Source: Quercus robur (Eukaryota; Streptophyta; Magnoliopsida; Fagales; Fagaceae). From it: a stretch of 64,000 nt of DNA. The notes below the pieces were generated by a model. That model saw only the letters and a program-made list of their open reading frames with translations. It was not told the origin of the DNA and did no database searches. A program made the translations under genes and the position numbers. The DNA lies in contig NC_065537.1 of NCBI RefSeq assembly GCF_932294415.1, positions 48,652,302 through 48,716,301 of the forward strand. The letters run 5' to 3'. Of the stretch, positions 23,145 to 33,981 are shown one piece after another. Within the stretch, counting starts at the first letter, position 1. Each line of letters begins with the position of its first letter.

Positions 23145-24219
23145 ACCACCCTACAACCAGAGAGTCAGGATTAAGGGCAAATTACTATAAAAGAAGGAGA
23201 AAACCCCATTAAGGGGGGAGGGGGGGGGGGGTGGGAATAAGAATTAAGGAGAAATCACTCAAGCTTGTATTGTTGAAAGCTAAGTAAAACCTTCCTCGGC
23301 CAATCAAGGGAACATTAATAAAAAGTTTCGGTTTTTCTTGCTCAATTCTTTTTGCTTTCTGTCTGATCCATATTTCCTATCTTCGGCCCATAAGTTAAGG
23401 AATCCATGTGTTGGTCTACCTTACCCATTTCTAAATAATTAGTTGTAATGAGCTCACATCCAAAGCCCAAGTCCCAGCCTTTAGGCCCTTAGGTGCCGCT
23501 TTTACGCCCCACACAACTGGCTCCATCTGTGGGAAAGACTACCTTTCTTGCTAAACCAATCGTGAAAATGGGAAAATGGCTTCCAGAGACAAAAGTAGAA
23601 CGGTGGAACAGAATGAAGGAAGAGAGTCAGTGGGATCAGGGCAACAGCTAGACTGGGTGAATCGGGAGCCTAAGAGAGGCGAGAGACAGTACCCTATCTG
23701 TTGGGAGCAACAGAAGTACCCTAGTCCAGTCCAATTGGAGAAGCCAGGACAACCTAACACCCTCAAGACCAAATCCTAGGGACCAAGAAGTAAATGGTCT
23801 CAGGGAGCAAATCTGCCTCCTCCGAAAGGAGGTTCAGGAAGGTTTGAATTTGAGGGAAAGGTCAAACAAACGTATCCGAGAATCTATTAAAAAAAAAAAA
23901 AAAAAAAACCCTTCTTTTTTCATTAAACTCAAAAATAAAAGCATCTTGAGTTGCCCTCCCTACTTAGCTTCCCATCTTGGATAGAGCTCGTCATGCTAGT
24001 CTCCTGAGATGATCAAAAATTCATTATTGAGGCCTTTGTTGTTATCAAGAAGGCAAGAGATGAGCCTGACAGGTGTGTTCCTAGTTCGAAGGTAATAACT
24101 AGTGACCTTGTTATCATGGCAGCTATAAACTTAATTGATGTCGTGGTGGGTCAGGTTACACCCATCTCTTTGTTTATTCGGTTTACACTATTAACTATCT
24201 TAAAAAGGTTGATGGAACA

Positions 24220-24456
24220 CTAAGAGGGGCTTATTCTAAAAAACAGAAGGAACTCATGCATTACCCTATCCATAAGTATCCTCATCCTACCTTCAATGAA
24301 GGTGATGATGGGAATAGCCACGGCACCTAAAAGTCTTCCGGTATAGTGTTCACCCACTTCACAATGCTCTACGATGACACTAGTCAGGATGCCATACTTA
24401 GCCTTAAAGGCCTCCTTTTTCTCATTGATGTCTATCAAACTAGCAAACCTACCCAT
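24220..24456 (-). pseudogene. Antisense gene fragment of LTR element 1 (Transposase_28-like N-terminus)
   Basis: The 78-residue reading frame contains ITFIEGRMRILMDRVMHEFL. The related sequence AFVEGGMRIPMGPVTRGYL lies in the + strand gene of LTR element 2 (46962 onward). This block begins proteins annotated in plants as putative gypsy-type transposon (Transposase_28). It runs opposite to the element's PBS-to-PPT direction, as does its relative in element 2. It is a remnant; function is unknown even for intact family members. Confidence 0.6.
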
Positions 24457-24856
24457 ACTATGAAATAAAGAAGAAAAAAGGGGAAGAAGGAAATCCTAGA
24501 CCCAAAACCTACTTGACTGAGGAGGGAGATGAGACCACTTACAAAGCTAGGAGCATAACGCCACTCTTCATGAGACTCTTGGTGGCTTAAAAGAATTTTT
24601 TCTTCTTGGGGTAGAAAATGAACTCCCTCCCCTTCTTATATAGGGGGAAAGAAGCAGCAATTTTCTCACCCCCCCCACCCCCAATCGTGGTGAAATAAGG
24701 ACCGTAAGATCTCCATCTTACCATTGGATGTAGGAAACAGGCAGCCACCTGAAATATTTAATGCGGCGTTAGGAATCTGAAATGTCATGAGCGTGCACAA
24801 GTAGTTAAAAAGATAGGCAGGCACGTATGAACATGAGTGGCACGTGCAACCCCCCG
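24457..24856 (-). promoter_or_regulatory. Putative promoter and leader of the antisense gene in LTR element 1
   Basis: On the minus strand a TATA motif (CCCTATATAAGAAGG, about 24645-24631) lies some 180 bp upstream of the antisense ATG at 24456, followed by a purine/pyrimidine-rich leader. The segment 24504-24856 is repeated at 31917-32273 with the TATA motif kept as CACTATATAAGAAGG. Promoter activity is inferred from sequence only. Confidence 0.45.
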
Positions 24857-24991
24857 TGATAATAGCTTAATTTTGCATATTTATATCATTATTAAAAAGC
24901 ATTATCATACTTATTTTGATATAATTCATGCATTTTATATTTGGTTTTGGAATAATGTTGAATAATTAATTTTGTGCTTAATTATATTTTA

Positions 24992-25230
24992 GGGATAATT
25001 ACAGTAAACCCACCTGAGGTTTGGCCCGTTTTCACGTTGCTTACCCGTGGTTCAAAACTTATCACTTTGCCCACCTGTACATCAATCCGTTACCCCCCCC
25101 CCCCCCCGTTACCCACCTCACCCTCAGACGTTAGAAAAACACCCTTTTTTGCCAAATTAGAACATTACACGGATCAAACAACGCGAACTCACTCTCTTTT
25201 CCTCACGAGCCCTACAAACGCGAAAAATCC
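24992..25230 (+). repeat. MULE left terminal inverted repeat
   Basis: About 239 bp, matched in inverse orientation by 30547-30787. It contains a poly-C tract (about 25095-25109) that differs in length between the arms. The end of the arm, CTACAAACGCGAAAAATCC, marks the limit of homology. Confidence 0.93.
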
Positions 25231-25760
25231 ATTCTGCATCTAATATTGACATACTGCTGCAAGAGTAAACCTAGACGAACAACGGGTTATTCGAGTGACT
25301 AAAATCCTGGTAAGAAATCAGTCACTCTTTGGGTTTTTACTTTGGGCTTATGGTTGTTTTATTTTTTTTTTTTGAGTAATCAATCAATGGTGAATGTTAC
25401 ATGTAATGGAATGAGAATATTGGTTGTGTTTATTGATATTTATGAAAAATGTGACCACCTATTCTTTGGATTTGTGTTTGTTTATGGGCATTTTGTCTGT
25501 GGGCACTTTGTTTGTCGTGGTTATTGTGTCTCACAATGGACCCAAGTTTCTATTGGGTTGAAATTTTTAGTGTTTGCATGTGCTATTTAGTAAAACATAA
25601 TCAAAATCAAAAGAAAAGCAGAAAATGTGGTCCCTCTGTGTGCGTTGCATCCCAAAAACAAAACTGAAACATGCAACTGTTTACTCTTTTGCCTCTTTTG
25701 TTGTTTACAATTCTTTAATTGTTAATTGTATACGTGTCAACTTGTAATTTGTTATTGCAG

Positions 25761-28700
25761 ATGGATGTTGAAGTGAAATTGGAGGTACATTATGGGGGTG
25801 CTTTTGTGTGGAACCCTAGTTTAGAGTACTTTGGTGGGAAAGTTGAAATAGTGTATAGGAATGCTGATTTGCTTGGTTATTTTGAAATAAAAGCTATATG
25901 TGAGGAATTGGGGATTGATGAATCGTGTAGGGTTCATTATTTAGGTCTTGGGGGCAACTTGGAGCAAGACTTAAGGCTCATAAAAGATGATCAAGATGTG
26001 GAACCCTTGTGGAAGCTTAATGAGGGAAGGCCAAGAGACACCATCATACTGTATGTGGAGAGTGGTAATGCTCCACTTGTAGTTGAAGTTCCTGATGGTG
26101 CAGGGGTTGGTGTAGGAGCTGGTGCAGGGGCTGCTATAGGGGGTGCAGGGGCTGGTGTAGGGGGTGGTGCAGGAGCTGCTACAGGGGGTGATGGTGTGGA
26201 GGAGGAGTTTGATTGGTTGAATGAAGGCCTGGAAGGAGAAGACTTTGCTGATGACATTTTTGGTGAGTCTTCTCCACCTCACACAGTGCCACATGAGCCT
26301 AACACTGTTCCAACCACTGATACATCTCATCCAAACACTGATACACCTCAGCCAAACACAGATGCACCTGGCCCAAGCAATGTTCCTCCTCCAAACATAG
26401 ATTTAGATGAAGAGTGGGCTGAACCAGCTTTAGAGGATGATATTGCAAGTGTGGATAGTTCTGATGATGAGCAGGGGCCTGGCAATTTGGAGTTCAATGA
26501 GAGGACTGATATGGAAAATGTTAGGTTGGCAAAAGGGATGAAGTTCCCAAACTCTCAGGTGTTTAGGAAGGCTTTGAGGGAGTATGTGATTCAGAATCAC
26601 ATTGATGTCAAGTGGAAGTTGAATGAGAAGAAGAAGATTTCTGTACATTGTAAGAATAATTGTGGATGGAGGTATTATGCCTCAATGGTGACTGGAGAGT
26701 GCACATTTGAGATCAAGACACTTTATCCTGAATGTACTTGCCCCCTATCATTTAAAAATGGGCAAGTTACATCAGCCTATGTGACAAAGAGGTATTTGGA
26801 GGATTTTGGTAAGAATCCTAATTGGGAGGTCTCAGGTGTTAAGCACCATGTGATGCAGAAGATTTCAGTTGATTTCAGTCTTAGTCAGGTGTATAGATCA
26901 AGGAAGGCAGCTAGGGGGTTGATTACTGGGAATGAAGAGGCTCAGTATGGCCTACTTAGAGATTATGCAGAAATGATATTAAGGACAGATGTAGGAAGTA
27001 AGGTGATTCTGCAAACAGAGATGGAAAATGAAAATGCAGAGCCCAAGTTTAAAAGGATGTACATTAGGTACAATGCTCAGAAGGTTGGCTTTCTAGGTGG
27101 TTGTAGACCCTTGTTGGGCTGGATGGATGCCACTTGAAGGGTAGGTTTTGTGGGCAATTGTTGTCTGCCACTGCCAAGGATGGAAATGACAATATATTCC
27201 CAGTGGCAATGGCTGTGGTTGAGCAAGAGAACAAGGATAGCTGGACTTGGTTCTTGGAACAGTTTGCTGATGACATTGGCAAGCCAGATGAGCTCAATCT
27301 GGTATTCATCAATGACAGGCAAAAGGTATTATCATCTAGCTCATGTTCATGACTTCATTACATGCTTACCTTTTTACATGCTTACTTGCTAATATTGAAT
27401 GCTTCCTTGATTGCAGGGCCTTTTACCTGCAATGGAGACTCTATTCCCAACTGTGGAGCACAGGTATTGTATGAAGCACATATACAACAACTTCAAGGTT
27501 AACCACAAGGGCATGGAGTTGAAGAGTGTACTGTGGAGGTGTGCTGGCACAACATCAGCCAGGGAATTTGAGAGAGGGATGGACCATCTTAAGTGTTTGG
27601 ATGAAGAAGCTTGGCAGTACCTGGCTGATATAGAGCCTGCACAGTGGACCAGATCCCACTTTTCTTCAAGAGTTTTGACAGATTGTATGGTAAACAATCT
27701 GAGTGAGAGTTTTAACTCTATGATTGTGAAGGCTAGAGACAAGCTCATCTTATCAATGCTGGAGTGGATCAGAGTTAGGCTTATGAACAGGCTGTATATA
27801 AAGAAGGTTGGCATAGAAAAGTATGGTGGCAATTTGTGTCCAAGCATATAAAAAAAGTTGGAGCAGTTAAAATTAGAGTGTAAGAGTTTCTGTGCAGTTC
27901 CTTCTAGGAGGTTTGTGTATGAGGTTGACAATGAGAGGGAAAGGCATGTGGTGGACTTGGTAAATAGGACATGCAGTTGTAGAGTATGGGACTTGACAGG
28001 AATCCCTTGCAAGCATAGAGTTGCAGCCATTTTTGTTAATCGTGAGAAACCAGAAGACTACACCCATCCATGCTACTACAAGGATGCTTATGTGGAGACA
28101 TACAAGACACCTATACCTCCCATGCCTGGCCAGTCTAAGTGGATTTCAAGTGGCCAACCCAAGCCTGTTGTACCTACTGTCTATAAGCCACTAGGCAGGC
28201 CACCCATGAAGAGGAAGAGAGATGCTGATGAGCCGAACCCTTATAAGGTGTCTAGAGGAAACAGGCCAGTGAGGTGTGGAAGGTGTCAACAGGAAGGGCA
28301 CAATGCAAGGGGATGCAAAGCCAATGTCACTGGTGAGACAGCATGGGAGAGGAGGTAGAGATTGCAGAAAGGGAAATCTGTAAGTTTTTACAAATTTTTT
28401 TTATTCAAATGCAAAATTCCAATAACTGACACTGTAAAAACATGCTCATATTTGGTTGCAGGGAAGTGGAAGGCCTTCTACACATAGACAAGGATCCCAG
28501 GCCCCATCTTCATCACAGACCCAATCCTCAGCTCAGCCCCCACCAACACATCAGCCTTACACTATGGCCTCATCCAACCAGGCAGTAGGGTCACAGCCAC
28601 AAGCTCCAGCTCCACAGCCACAAGCTCCATGGTTAAGGCCACCAGCTCCATGGTCACAGAACCCAAGTCAATGGTACTCTTCAGACTTCAAGTACACAGT

Positions 28701-28991
28701 TAGAGGAATTCCTTGGTTCTCTTCAAGCCAGCCAACACCACACACCCCTGCAGAAACATGGGACAGTAGACCACTATCATCACAGGTACTATAGTGTTAG
28801 GTTTGATGTTTTATTCATAAAACTGTGATGCTGGTAGCTAACATGTGAATTCTTGTACTTTGTAACCTACAAGACCACCTACTACCAGAGGAGCTACTTT
28901 GAGAGGAAGGGGTGATGCAGCAAGAGCTCAGAAATGTAGAACAAGAGATGGAAAGGCCAGCTGTGGTGGGAGAGGCAGGGGCAATAAATGA
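25761..28991 (+). pseudogene. MULE transposase (MURA type), spliced, decayed
   Basis: Exons 25761-27325, 27417-28379, 28462-28785 and a probable R/G-rich last exon about 28874-28991 whose phase I could not settle. Domain order: PB1-like N-terminus (residues 1-110); Ala/Gly-rich linker then acidic Pro/Thr-rich linker; Mutator DNA-binding domain (about 260-360, MKFPNSQVFRKALREYV); DDE transposase core (first Asp in LDGCHLKG, second in FINDRQKG); SWIM zinc finger (CSCRVWDLTGIPCKH); CCHC zinc knuckle (CGRCQQEGHNARGC); Ser/Pro/Gln tail. Lesions: a 1-base loss in the G-run at about 27116-27118 just before LDGCH, a TAA at 27849-27851 where CAA is expected, and a TAG at 28356-28358. The ATG at 25761 follows a 3' splice site (GTTATTGCAG), so the upstream in-frame codons are intron. 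Confidence 0.9.
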
Positions 28992-28999
28992 AGACTAAG

Positions 29000-29780
29000 T
29001 CAAGACACTTTTGTTGCTATGTATAATGTATTAGGGTTATGTAGTGTTAGGGTTTTATGTAGTGTTAGGGTTAGGCAGGGCAGACAATGGCAAGACACTT
29101 TTTGATATAGCTGTTCAAACACTTTTTGTATTTTTGTAAGTTTTGTAAACATTGGGCAGCTGCAACTGTTTTGGTTGTTGTACCAAATGCCTTATATTTA
29201 CTGGTGGTTGATGAAAGACTATTCAATGCCACCTTAAAATATGTATACAATTTCCCAACTTAATGACAGGTGTTCAGAATTATTGTTCTGATTATTGCAG
29301 TTTGTCATATGAGTTATTATTATATGAGTTTGTTTATGTGTGCAGGGTCTATGTGTTGAATAGCAGGTGTATGTGTTGAATTTGTTATCTTTTCTTGCAA
29401 GTTGATAGATTGTCATGCACTTTAAATTCACTTTCAACACAATTGTCTACACACAATGCACTTTAAATTCACTTTCAACACAATTGTCTTCACACAATGC
29501 ACTTTATGCACAAACCAACACAGCTCACAACATCCAACAAAACACCAACACCAACAGCTCACAGCTCTAAGTAGCCAATTCACTTTAAACAAAAATACCA
29601 ACAGCATCTAATATAAATAACACTTTATCTTAAAAAGGCTTATATTATTAAGTGGCTTCAAGCCAATAGCATCTACCACCTTACATAGTTCTCATTCTCA
29701 AAAAATTCTTTTATAGTTCTATTACAATATAATTGAGGACCAGCTTATATTACAACCCATCAGGCAGACTCAATCTCATC
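29000..29780. other. MULE spacer between the two convergent genes
   Basis: Contains the short direct repeat ATGTAGTGTTAGGGTT (29020-29070) and a CACTTTAAATTCACTTTC repeat near 29420-29480. No ORF of note. It presumably holds both polyadenylation regions. Confidence 0.5.
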
Positions 29781-29781
29781 A

Positions 29782-30359
29782 TTACAACATTTTCACTTGA
29801 GCCAAAACATGAAAACAACATAACCAAAACAAAAAAAAAAACCATGACAGAATTAGTGCAATTTTGCACTTTCTCTCTTGCTTTAAAGCTCTCTCTGCTA
29901 TCTCCTTGGCTTGAACAGAGGAAGCTCGAAACTTTCTCTCCCTCTCAATGGCTTTTGCTACCCTGTCTTGAGCAATTTCTGCCATTTGGGTAGCTTCTGC
30001 TGCTGCCTGGGTAGCTTCTCTTTCCCTTTCACATGCAAGTTGCAGCTCACTCCGCAGTAAATTCAGCTTTTGTTACACCAAATGGGCAGTTTCATTCCCA
30101 CGCACACAAGTGGGATTATCAATCCATCTAAAGAAAGGGCACTTGGGACCAATCTGTTCATAAATTGAATTGAACACATCACATTCCAATCTCATGTGAA
30201 TCAGCTAGATTAGGTAAAAAGTATACTTACCTTATATCGGCTACAACCTAGAAACCTTCTCCCAAAATTATTCACTGTCAGACTTGTTCTCAGCACACAA
30301 GTCTCATATGTACACAAATGCCCACATGAACCTGAGTAATTTCCACTCGAAGAAGACAT
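29782..30359 (-). pseudogene. MULE second gene: GRF zinc finger, coiled coil and C-terminal membrane anchor
   Basis: Two exons (30359-30231 and 30153-29782; donor AAG/GTAAGT, acceptor GAACAG), 166 codons. Residues 10-55 form a GRF-type zinc finger: candidate ligands Cys12/16/21, Cys39, Cys48, with LRTSLTVNNFGRRFLGCS and KCPFFRWIDN as the signature. Residues about 75-140 are Glu/Arg/Ala-rich heptads (coiled coil). Residues about 145-160 (IALILSWFFFLFWLCC) are a single membrane anchor. One in-frame TAA (30075-30073) separates finger from coil. GRF fingers bind nucleic acid in other proteins; the role here is unknown. It is read convergently to the transposase and starts about 190 bp inside the right TIR. 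Small GRF-TM proteins are common in plant annotations; this copy shows one travelling with a MULE. Confidence 0.82.
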
Positions 30360-30546
30360 CGATTATCAACTTCTTGTGAATCAACGCTATCATCAAAACT
30401 TGAAACCCCAGCTCAGAACCATAAGCAGAAATGTCGTACCTGGTGATGATCTATCTTCAAATATTCAACGACTCAAGACAACCCAAAGTCAGAACCTCAC
30501 CCTCACACGAAAGCATGATCAGAAAAATCAAAACCCCAGCATTACA

Positions 30547-30787
30547 GGGATTTTCGCGTTTGTAGGGCTCGTGAGGAAAAGAGAGTGAGTTCGCGTTGTT
30601 TGATCCGTGTAATGTTCTAATTTGGCATAAAAGGGTGTTTTTCTAACGTCTGAGGGTGAGGTGGGTAACGGGGGGGGGGGGGGTGGTAACGGATTAATGT
30701 ACAGGTGGGCAAAGTGATAAGTTTTGAACCACGGGTAGGCAACGTGAAAACAGGCCAAACCTCAGGTGGGTTTACTGTAATTATCCC
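30547..30787 (-). repeat. MULE right terminal inverted repeat
   Basis: Inverse partner of 24992-25230. The differences I see are single transitions (for example GGCCTG against GGCCCG after GGTTTG), one T/A change and the length of the poly-G tract near 30670-30682. Confidence 0.93.
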
Positions 30788-31916
30788 TATATTTTAATGC
30801 ATGAATTTGTCTTTTGTATGAGAATGGAATTAAATAAGTAGATTTGTGCAAAAAATAAAGTTAATGGACTTTACTTTTACGAGGGTCATGATAAAGTTAA
30901 AGAATGCCAACCAAATTAAATTTAAGTCAAATTGGAGCAAGGAATCAAAGGAAATTTGTACCGAATCAAAGGAAATTTGTACCAAATCGAAGTCCAATTT
31001 GGATTAAGATTCTAGCCTGCATATTAGTTAGTATTTTTAGCATAACTTTCGGATTAGATGTCCAATCAAGATAATTCAAGTTAGGCTGGAATTTTATTGT
31101 AAAGGGCTACAATTTTGTAGTTTACCAAAAGTCTAAATTCTGACGTGAAATGGGCCAAAAGCGTCTATTAAGTGAAGCCTAAAAACTGAGATTTTCTTTA
31201 AACAAGAATTTAACTTGTAATAGGATTCCTTGACCTATTTAAAGGCTCTTTTAGGGCAAAATTCAGAGGGGAGCTTCCGTAGAACGTAATTTAGGTTTTC
31301 TTAAAGTTTCTTTATAGTTTTTAGAGTTTTATTTGTATTATGACTTGCTAGAAGCCTTGCTAAAGTAAGGGGTGAAACTCAACCATTTATTGGTATGTTC
31401 TTAACAATTATTTTATGGTTTTAATACTTATGTTGTTATGTTTTTGATTGATTTACTCATCTAGAAAATTGTTTAGTTCTATATAATTCTTTGATTTATC
31501 ATAGACTCCGAGTATTTTAAATGCTTAGTATTCCCTACAAACTAATTCACTAGTTTTGTTTTATCTAAAATCAATCAATTTTATAAAACAACCTTAGACA
31601 ATTAATTCTTGAGTTCTTATTGTTAAATCATCCTACTAAGATCATCCTTCATATGAATTTTAGTTGAGTTATAAAATAAATATTGTTAAGACTACCAATA
31701 GATGTCCTTTGCATCTTAATATATTGTTATTTTCTCTCAATTTAAATTAATTTTACTAAACCATCAAAATCTCTTTAATTAAACTTTATTATTTTAGTTT
31801 TATTCTCTTGTGATTTGCTAATTAATTCCCTTTTCCATGTGGATTCGACCTCGGACTTACCAAATTATTACTTCATGACAATGCTGCACTTAGGAGCATT
31901 ATTTAAGTCGCAGCAC

Positions 31917-32273
31917 AAAACCTACTTGACCGAGGAGGGAGATGAGACCACTTACAAAGTTGGGAGCACAACGCCGCTCTTCAGGAGACTCTTGGTGGCT
32001 TAAAAGAGTTTTTTCTTCTTGGGGCAAAAAATGAGCTCCCTCCCCTTCTTATATAGTGGGAAAGAAGTAGCAATTTTCCCGCCCCATAATCGAGGTGAAA
32101 TGAGGACTGTAAGATCTCCATCTCACCATTGGATGTGGGAAGCAGGCAGCCACCTGCAGCATTTGATGCGGTGTTGGGAATTTGAAACATCATGAGCATG
32201 CATAGGCAGTTAAAAAGATAGGCATGCGCGTATGAACATGGGTGGCACATGCAATCCTCCGTATCACCAAAAT
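31917..32273 (-). repeat. Second copy of the antisense promoter/leader segment of LTR element 1
   Basis: Direct repeat of 24504-24856, beginning AAAACCTACTTGAC in both. The copies differ by roughly one base in ten, with no large gap. This copy leads, through a solo LTR insertion, to the polypurine tract and right LTR, the position expected for this segment by comparison with LTR element 2. The left copy is therefore either a duplicate or part of a second, recombined element. Confidence 0.75.
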
Positions 32274-32278
32274 CACAC

Positions 32279-33177
32279 TGTTGAGAGAGAAAATTCCCGA
32301 TCTATCACAAGCTGACACATCACATTACCAAGTCCACAAAATATAGCCAATTACAAAGCACCACGTATTGCTGCTAAGTTTTGTTATCACTATTCAGAAA
32401 CCAACAGAAATTTGTCAAGTGTCGTACAGAAACCAATCACACATCAGCACGCGTAAGCGATGACACAAGCAATCCAACATGTGTAAGCAATGACACAAGC
32501 AATCTAGCACGTGTAAGCGATGACATAAGCGGACCAATCAGGCTGTGACATGTGTCACCAATCAGACTCCGCCACGTGTCGCTCACCCACCCCCAAATTC
32601 CTATAAATAGAAGCCTTCCTAAGACATTTAAGGGGACCAAGATTCAAAAGTAAAAAAGCTCTGCAAGAATCAAGCCTCAAAGCTTTCAAGAACTTCAACT
32701 CCAAAATCGAAGAACATTCGAAGCAGAATCATCTAAACTGTCTACCTAGATCCTAAAGTTTGCGGGAATCAAGCTCAAAGCGTCCAAAAATATCAACAAA
32801 TCACAAATCAATGAAGCTCTATGGATCCAAGCTTCTAAAGCCCCGAAGAACTTCCACCACAAATCTTCGAAGACGAAGAACACACGAAGAACATGAAGAA
32901 CAAAGAATTTCTAACAAGCTCATAGCCAGAGATTCATTGTAATTCCGTTTCAGCAATCTTCGATCCATCCCTCAACCAAATTGAAGGATATTTTGTGTTC
33001 AAGTCAAAATCACATTACCACAAATCCAATCAATAAGTATTGTAAGAAAATCGAATCAGAGGATCACTCTTTTGTAATTTCAGAGAATTGTACCACACAA
33101 TCATCAATACAAATTCGTATTTGTGAAACAATTTTACTTGTTTAATTTATTTCAAACTAAAAATTTAGTCGTTTACA
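32279..33177 (+). mobile_element. Solo LTR with 5-bp target duplication
   Basis: 899 bp, starts TGTTGAGAGAGAAAATTCCC and ends AGTCGTTTACA, flanked by CACAC on both sides (32274-32278 and 33178-33182). A TATA motif CCTATAAATAGAAGCC lies at about 32601. A short run of repeated CGATGACACAAGCAATC motifs lies at 32455-32530. No internal retroelement sequence. Superfamily not determined. Confidence 0.8.
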
Positions 33178-33224
33178 CACACATTCCCAAGAAAATAGGG
33201 AAGTGGGATTTTAGGGGGCTATTA

Positions 33225-33981
33225 TGGGGGGGTGTCCAAGGGCAAAACCACAACTAGGCCACGCTCGAGGACCGTATTGGCCCAACAGATTGATAAGAGA
33301 GTATTGGGTTGACCGAGGGAGGAAGGCTTGGCAAGAGTCCCTCGCGTCCTGAAGGGGGGAGGGGGGTGATGAACTACCACCATACTAGGAGATTCAGGCT
33401 GAGGCGAACATCCAAAGGTAGGCACTAAAGGAGAGAGAGGGAGACGTGTTGAGGAAGCACCCATCACTTCAGCATTAAATTTGCTGCACCAACTAGGACA
33501 GTCGCATTAATGGAGGAAAGGACACCTGAATAGTGCCTAAACAGGCTATAACTCACCCTGAACTTCTCCTAAATGAGAGATGGGAAAGTATCTAGGGGAA
33601 ATTCACCACCTTATAGCTGAAGGGTTAGGATTAAGGCCAAACTACTATAAAATGAGGGGGAAACCCCATTAAGAGAAGAGGGGGGGGGGGGGGGGGGAGG
33701 GGAATAAGAATTAAGGAGAAATCACTCAAGCTTGTATTGTTGAAAGCTAAGTAAAACCTACCTCGGCCAACCAAGAGAACATTAATAAAAAGTTTCAATT
33801 TTTCTTGCTCAATTCTTTTTGCTTTCTATCTCATCCATATTTCCTAGCTTTAGTTCATAAGTTAAGGAATCCACATGTTGGTCTGCCTTACCCTCTCTAA
33901 ATAATTAATTGCAATGATCTCACATCCAAAGCCTATGCCCTAGCCTTTGGGCTCTTGGGTGCCATTTTTACACTCCATGCA
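33225..33981 (+). repeat. Right LTR of LTR element 1
   Basis: 757 bp, begins TGGGGGGGTGTCC right after the polypurine tract and ends ACTCCATGCA. Its 3' half aligns with 23083-23515. Confidence 0.75.

Larger units (their letters stand above)
24992..30787 (+). mobile_element. MULE (Mutator-like DNA transposon), 5.8 kb, two genes, recently inactivated
   Basis: Terminal inverted repeats of about 240 bp (24992-25230 and 30547-30787) starting GGGATAATTACAGTAAACCC, flanked by perfect 9-bp target duplications TATATTTTA (24983-24991 and 30788-30796). The arms differ by about half a dozen substitutions plus homopolymer length, which suggests a young insertion. Inside lie a MURA-type transposase on + (25761-28991) and a convergent spliced GRF zinc-finger gene on - (30359-29782). 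Each gene sits with its start next to one TIR, so each TIR probably serves as promoter. A 5'-UTR intron of the transposase gene probably runs from the GTAAGA at about 25311 to the AG at 25759-25760. The transposase gene has one frameshift and two in-frame stops and the second gene one stop; otherwise the element looks whole. Confidence 0.95.
24857..31915 (+). mobile_element. LTR (Athila/Tat-like) split by a MULE
   Basis: Reads TGATAATAGCTTAATTTTGC at the left and ends TTTAAGTCGCAGCA at the right. Close to the end lies CCATGTGGATTCGACCTCGG, a phrase typical of the 3' part of Athila/Tat-type LTRs in plants. Without the inserted MULE (24992-30787 plus one target copy) the LTR would be about 1.25 kb. 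No internal retroelement region is attached. The flanking 5-mers CCCCG and CAAAA do not match, and a 350-bp stretch before it is repeated straight after it, so it did not arrive as a simple single insertion. Confidence 0.65.
23083..33981 (+). mobile_element. LTR retrotransposon 1 (Gypsy-like, Tat/Athila-type primer site), nested and broken
   Basis: Left LTR about 23083-23515 (5' truncated), primer-binding site TGGCTCCATCTGTGGGA at 23518, polypurine tract AGGGGGCTATTA just before the right LTR at 33225-33981. The LTRs share GGAATAAGAATTAAGGAG, the CTCAAGCTTGTATTGTTG stretch and a poly-G tract. Between them remain only a short leader with part of a gag-like start, an antisense reading frame (24220-24456) with its upstream region, and large younger insertions: an LTR at 24857-31915 that itself hosts a MULE, and a solo LTR at 32279-33177. 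Most of gag-pol is missing. LTR divergence is well above that of LTR element 2, so this is an old fossil. Confidence 0.8.

Noticed and set aside
25971-26330. Minus-strand ORFs opposite the transposase linker
   Set aside because: Shadow of the Gly/Ala-rich linker of the + strand transposase (low-complexity GGTGCAGG repeats).
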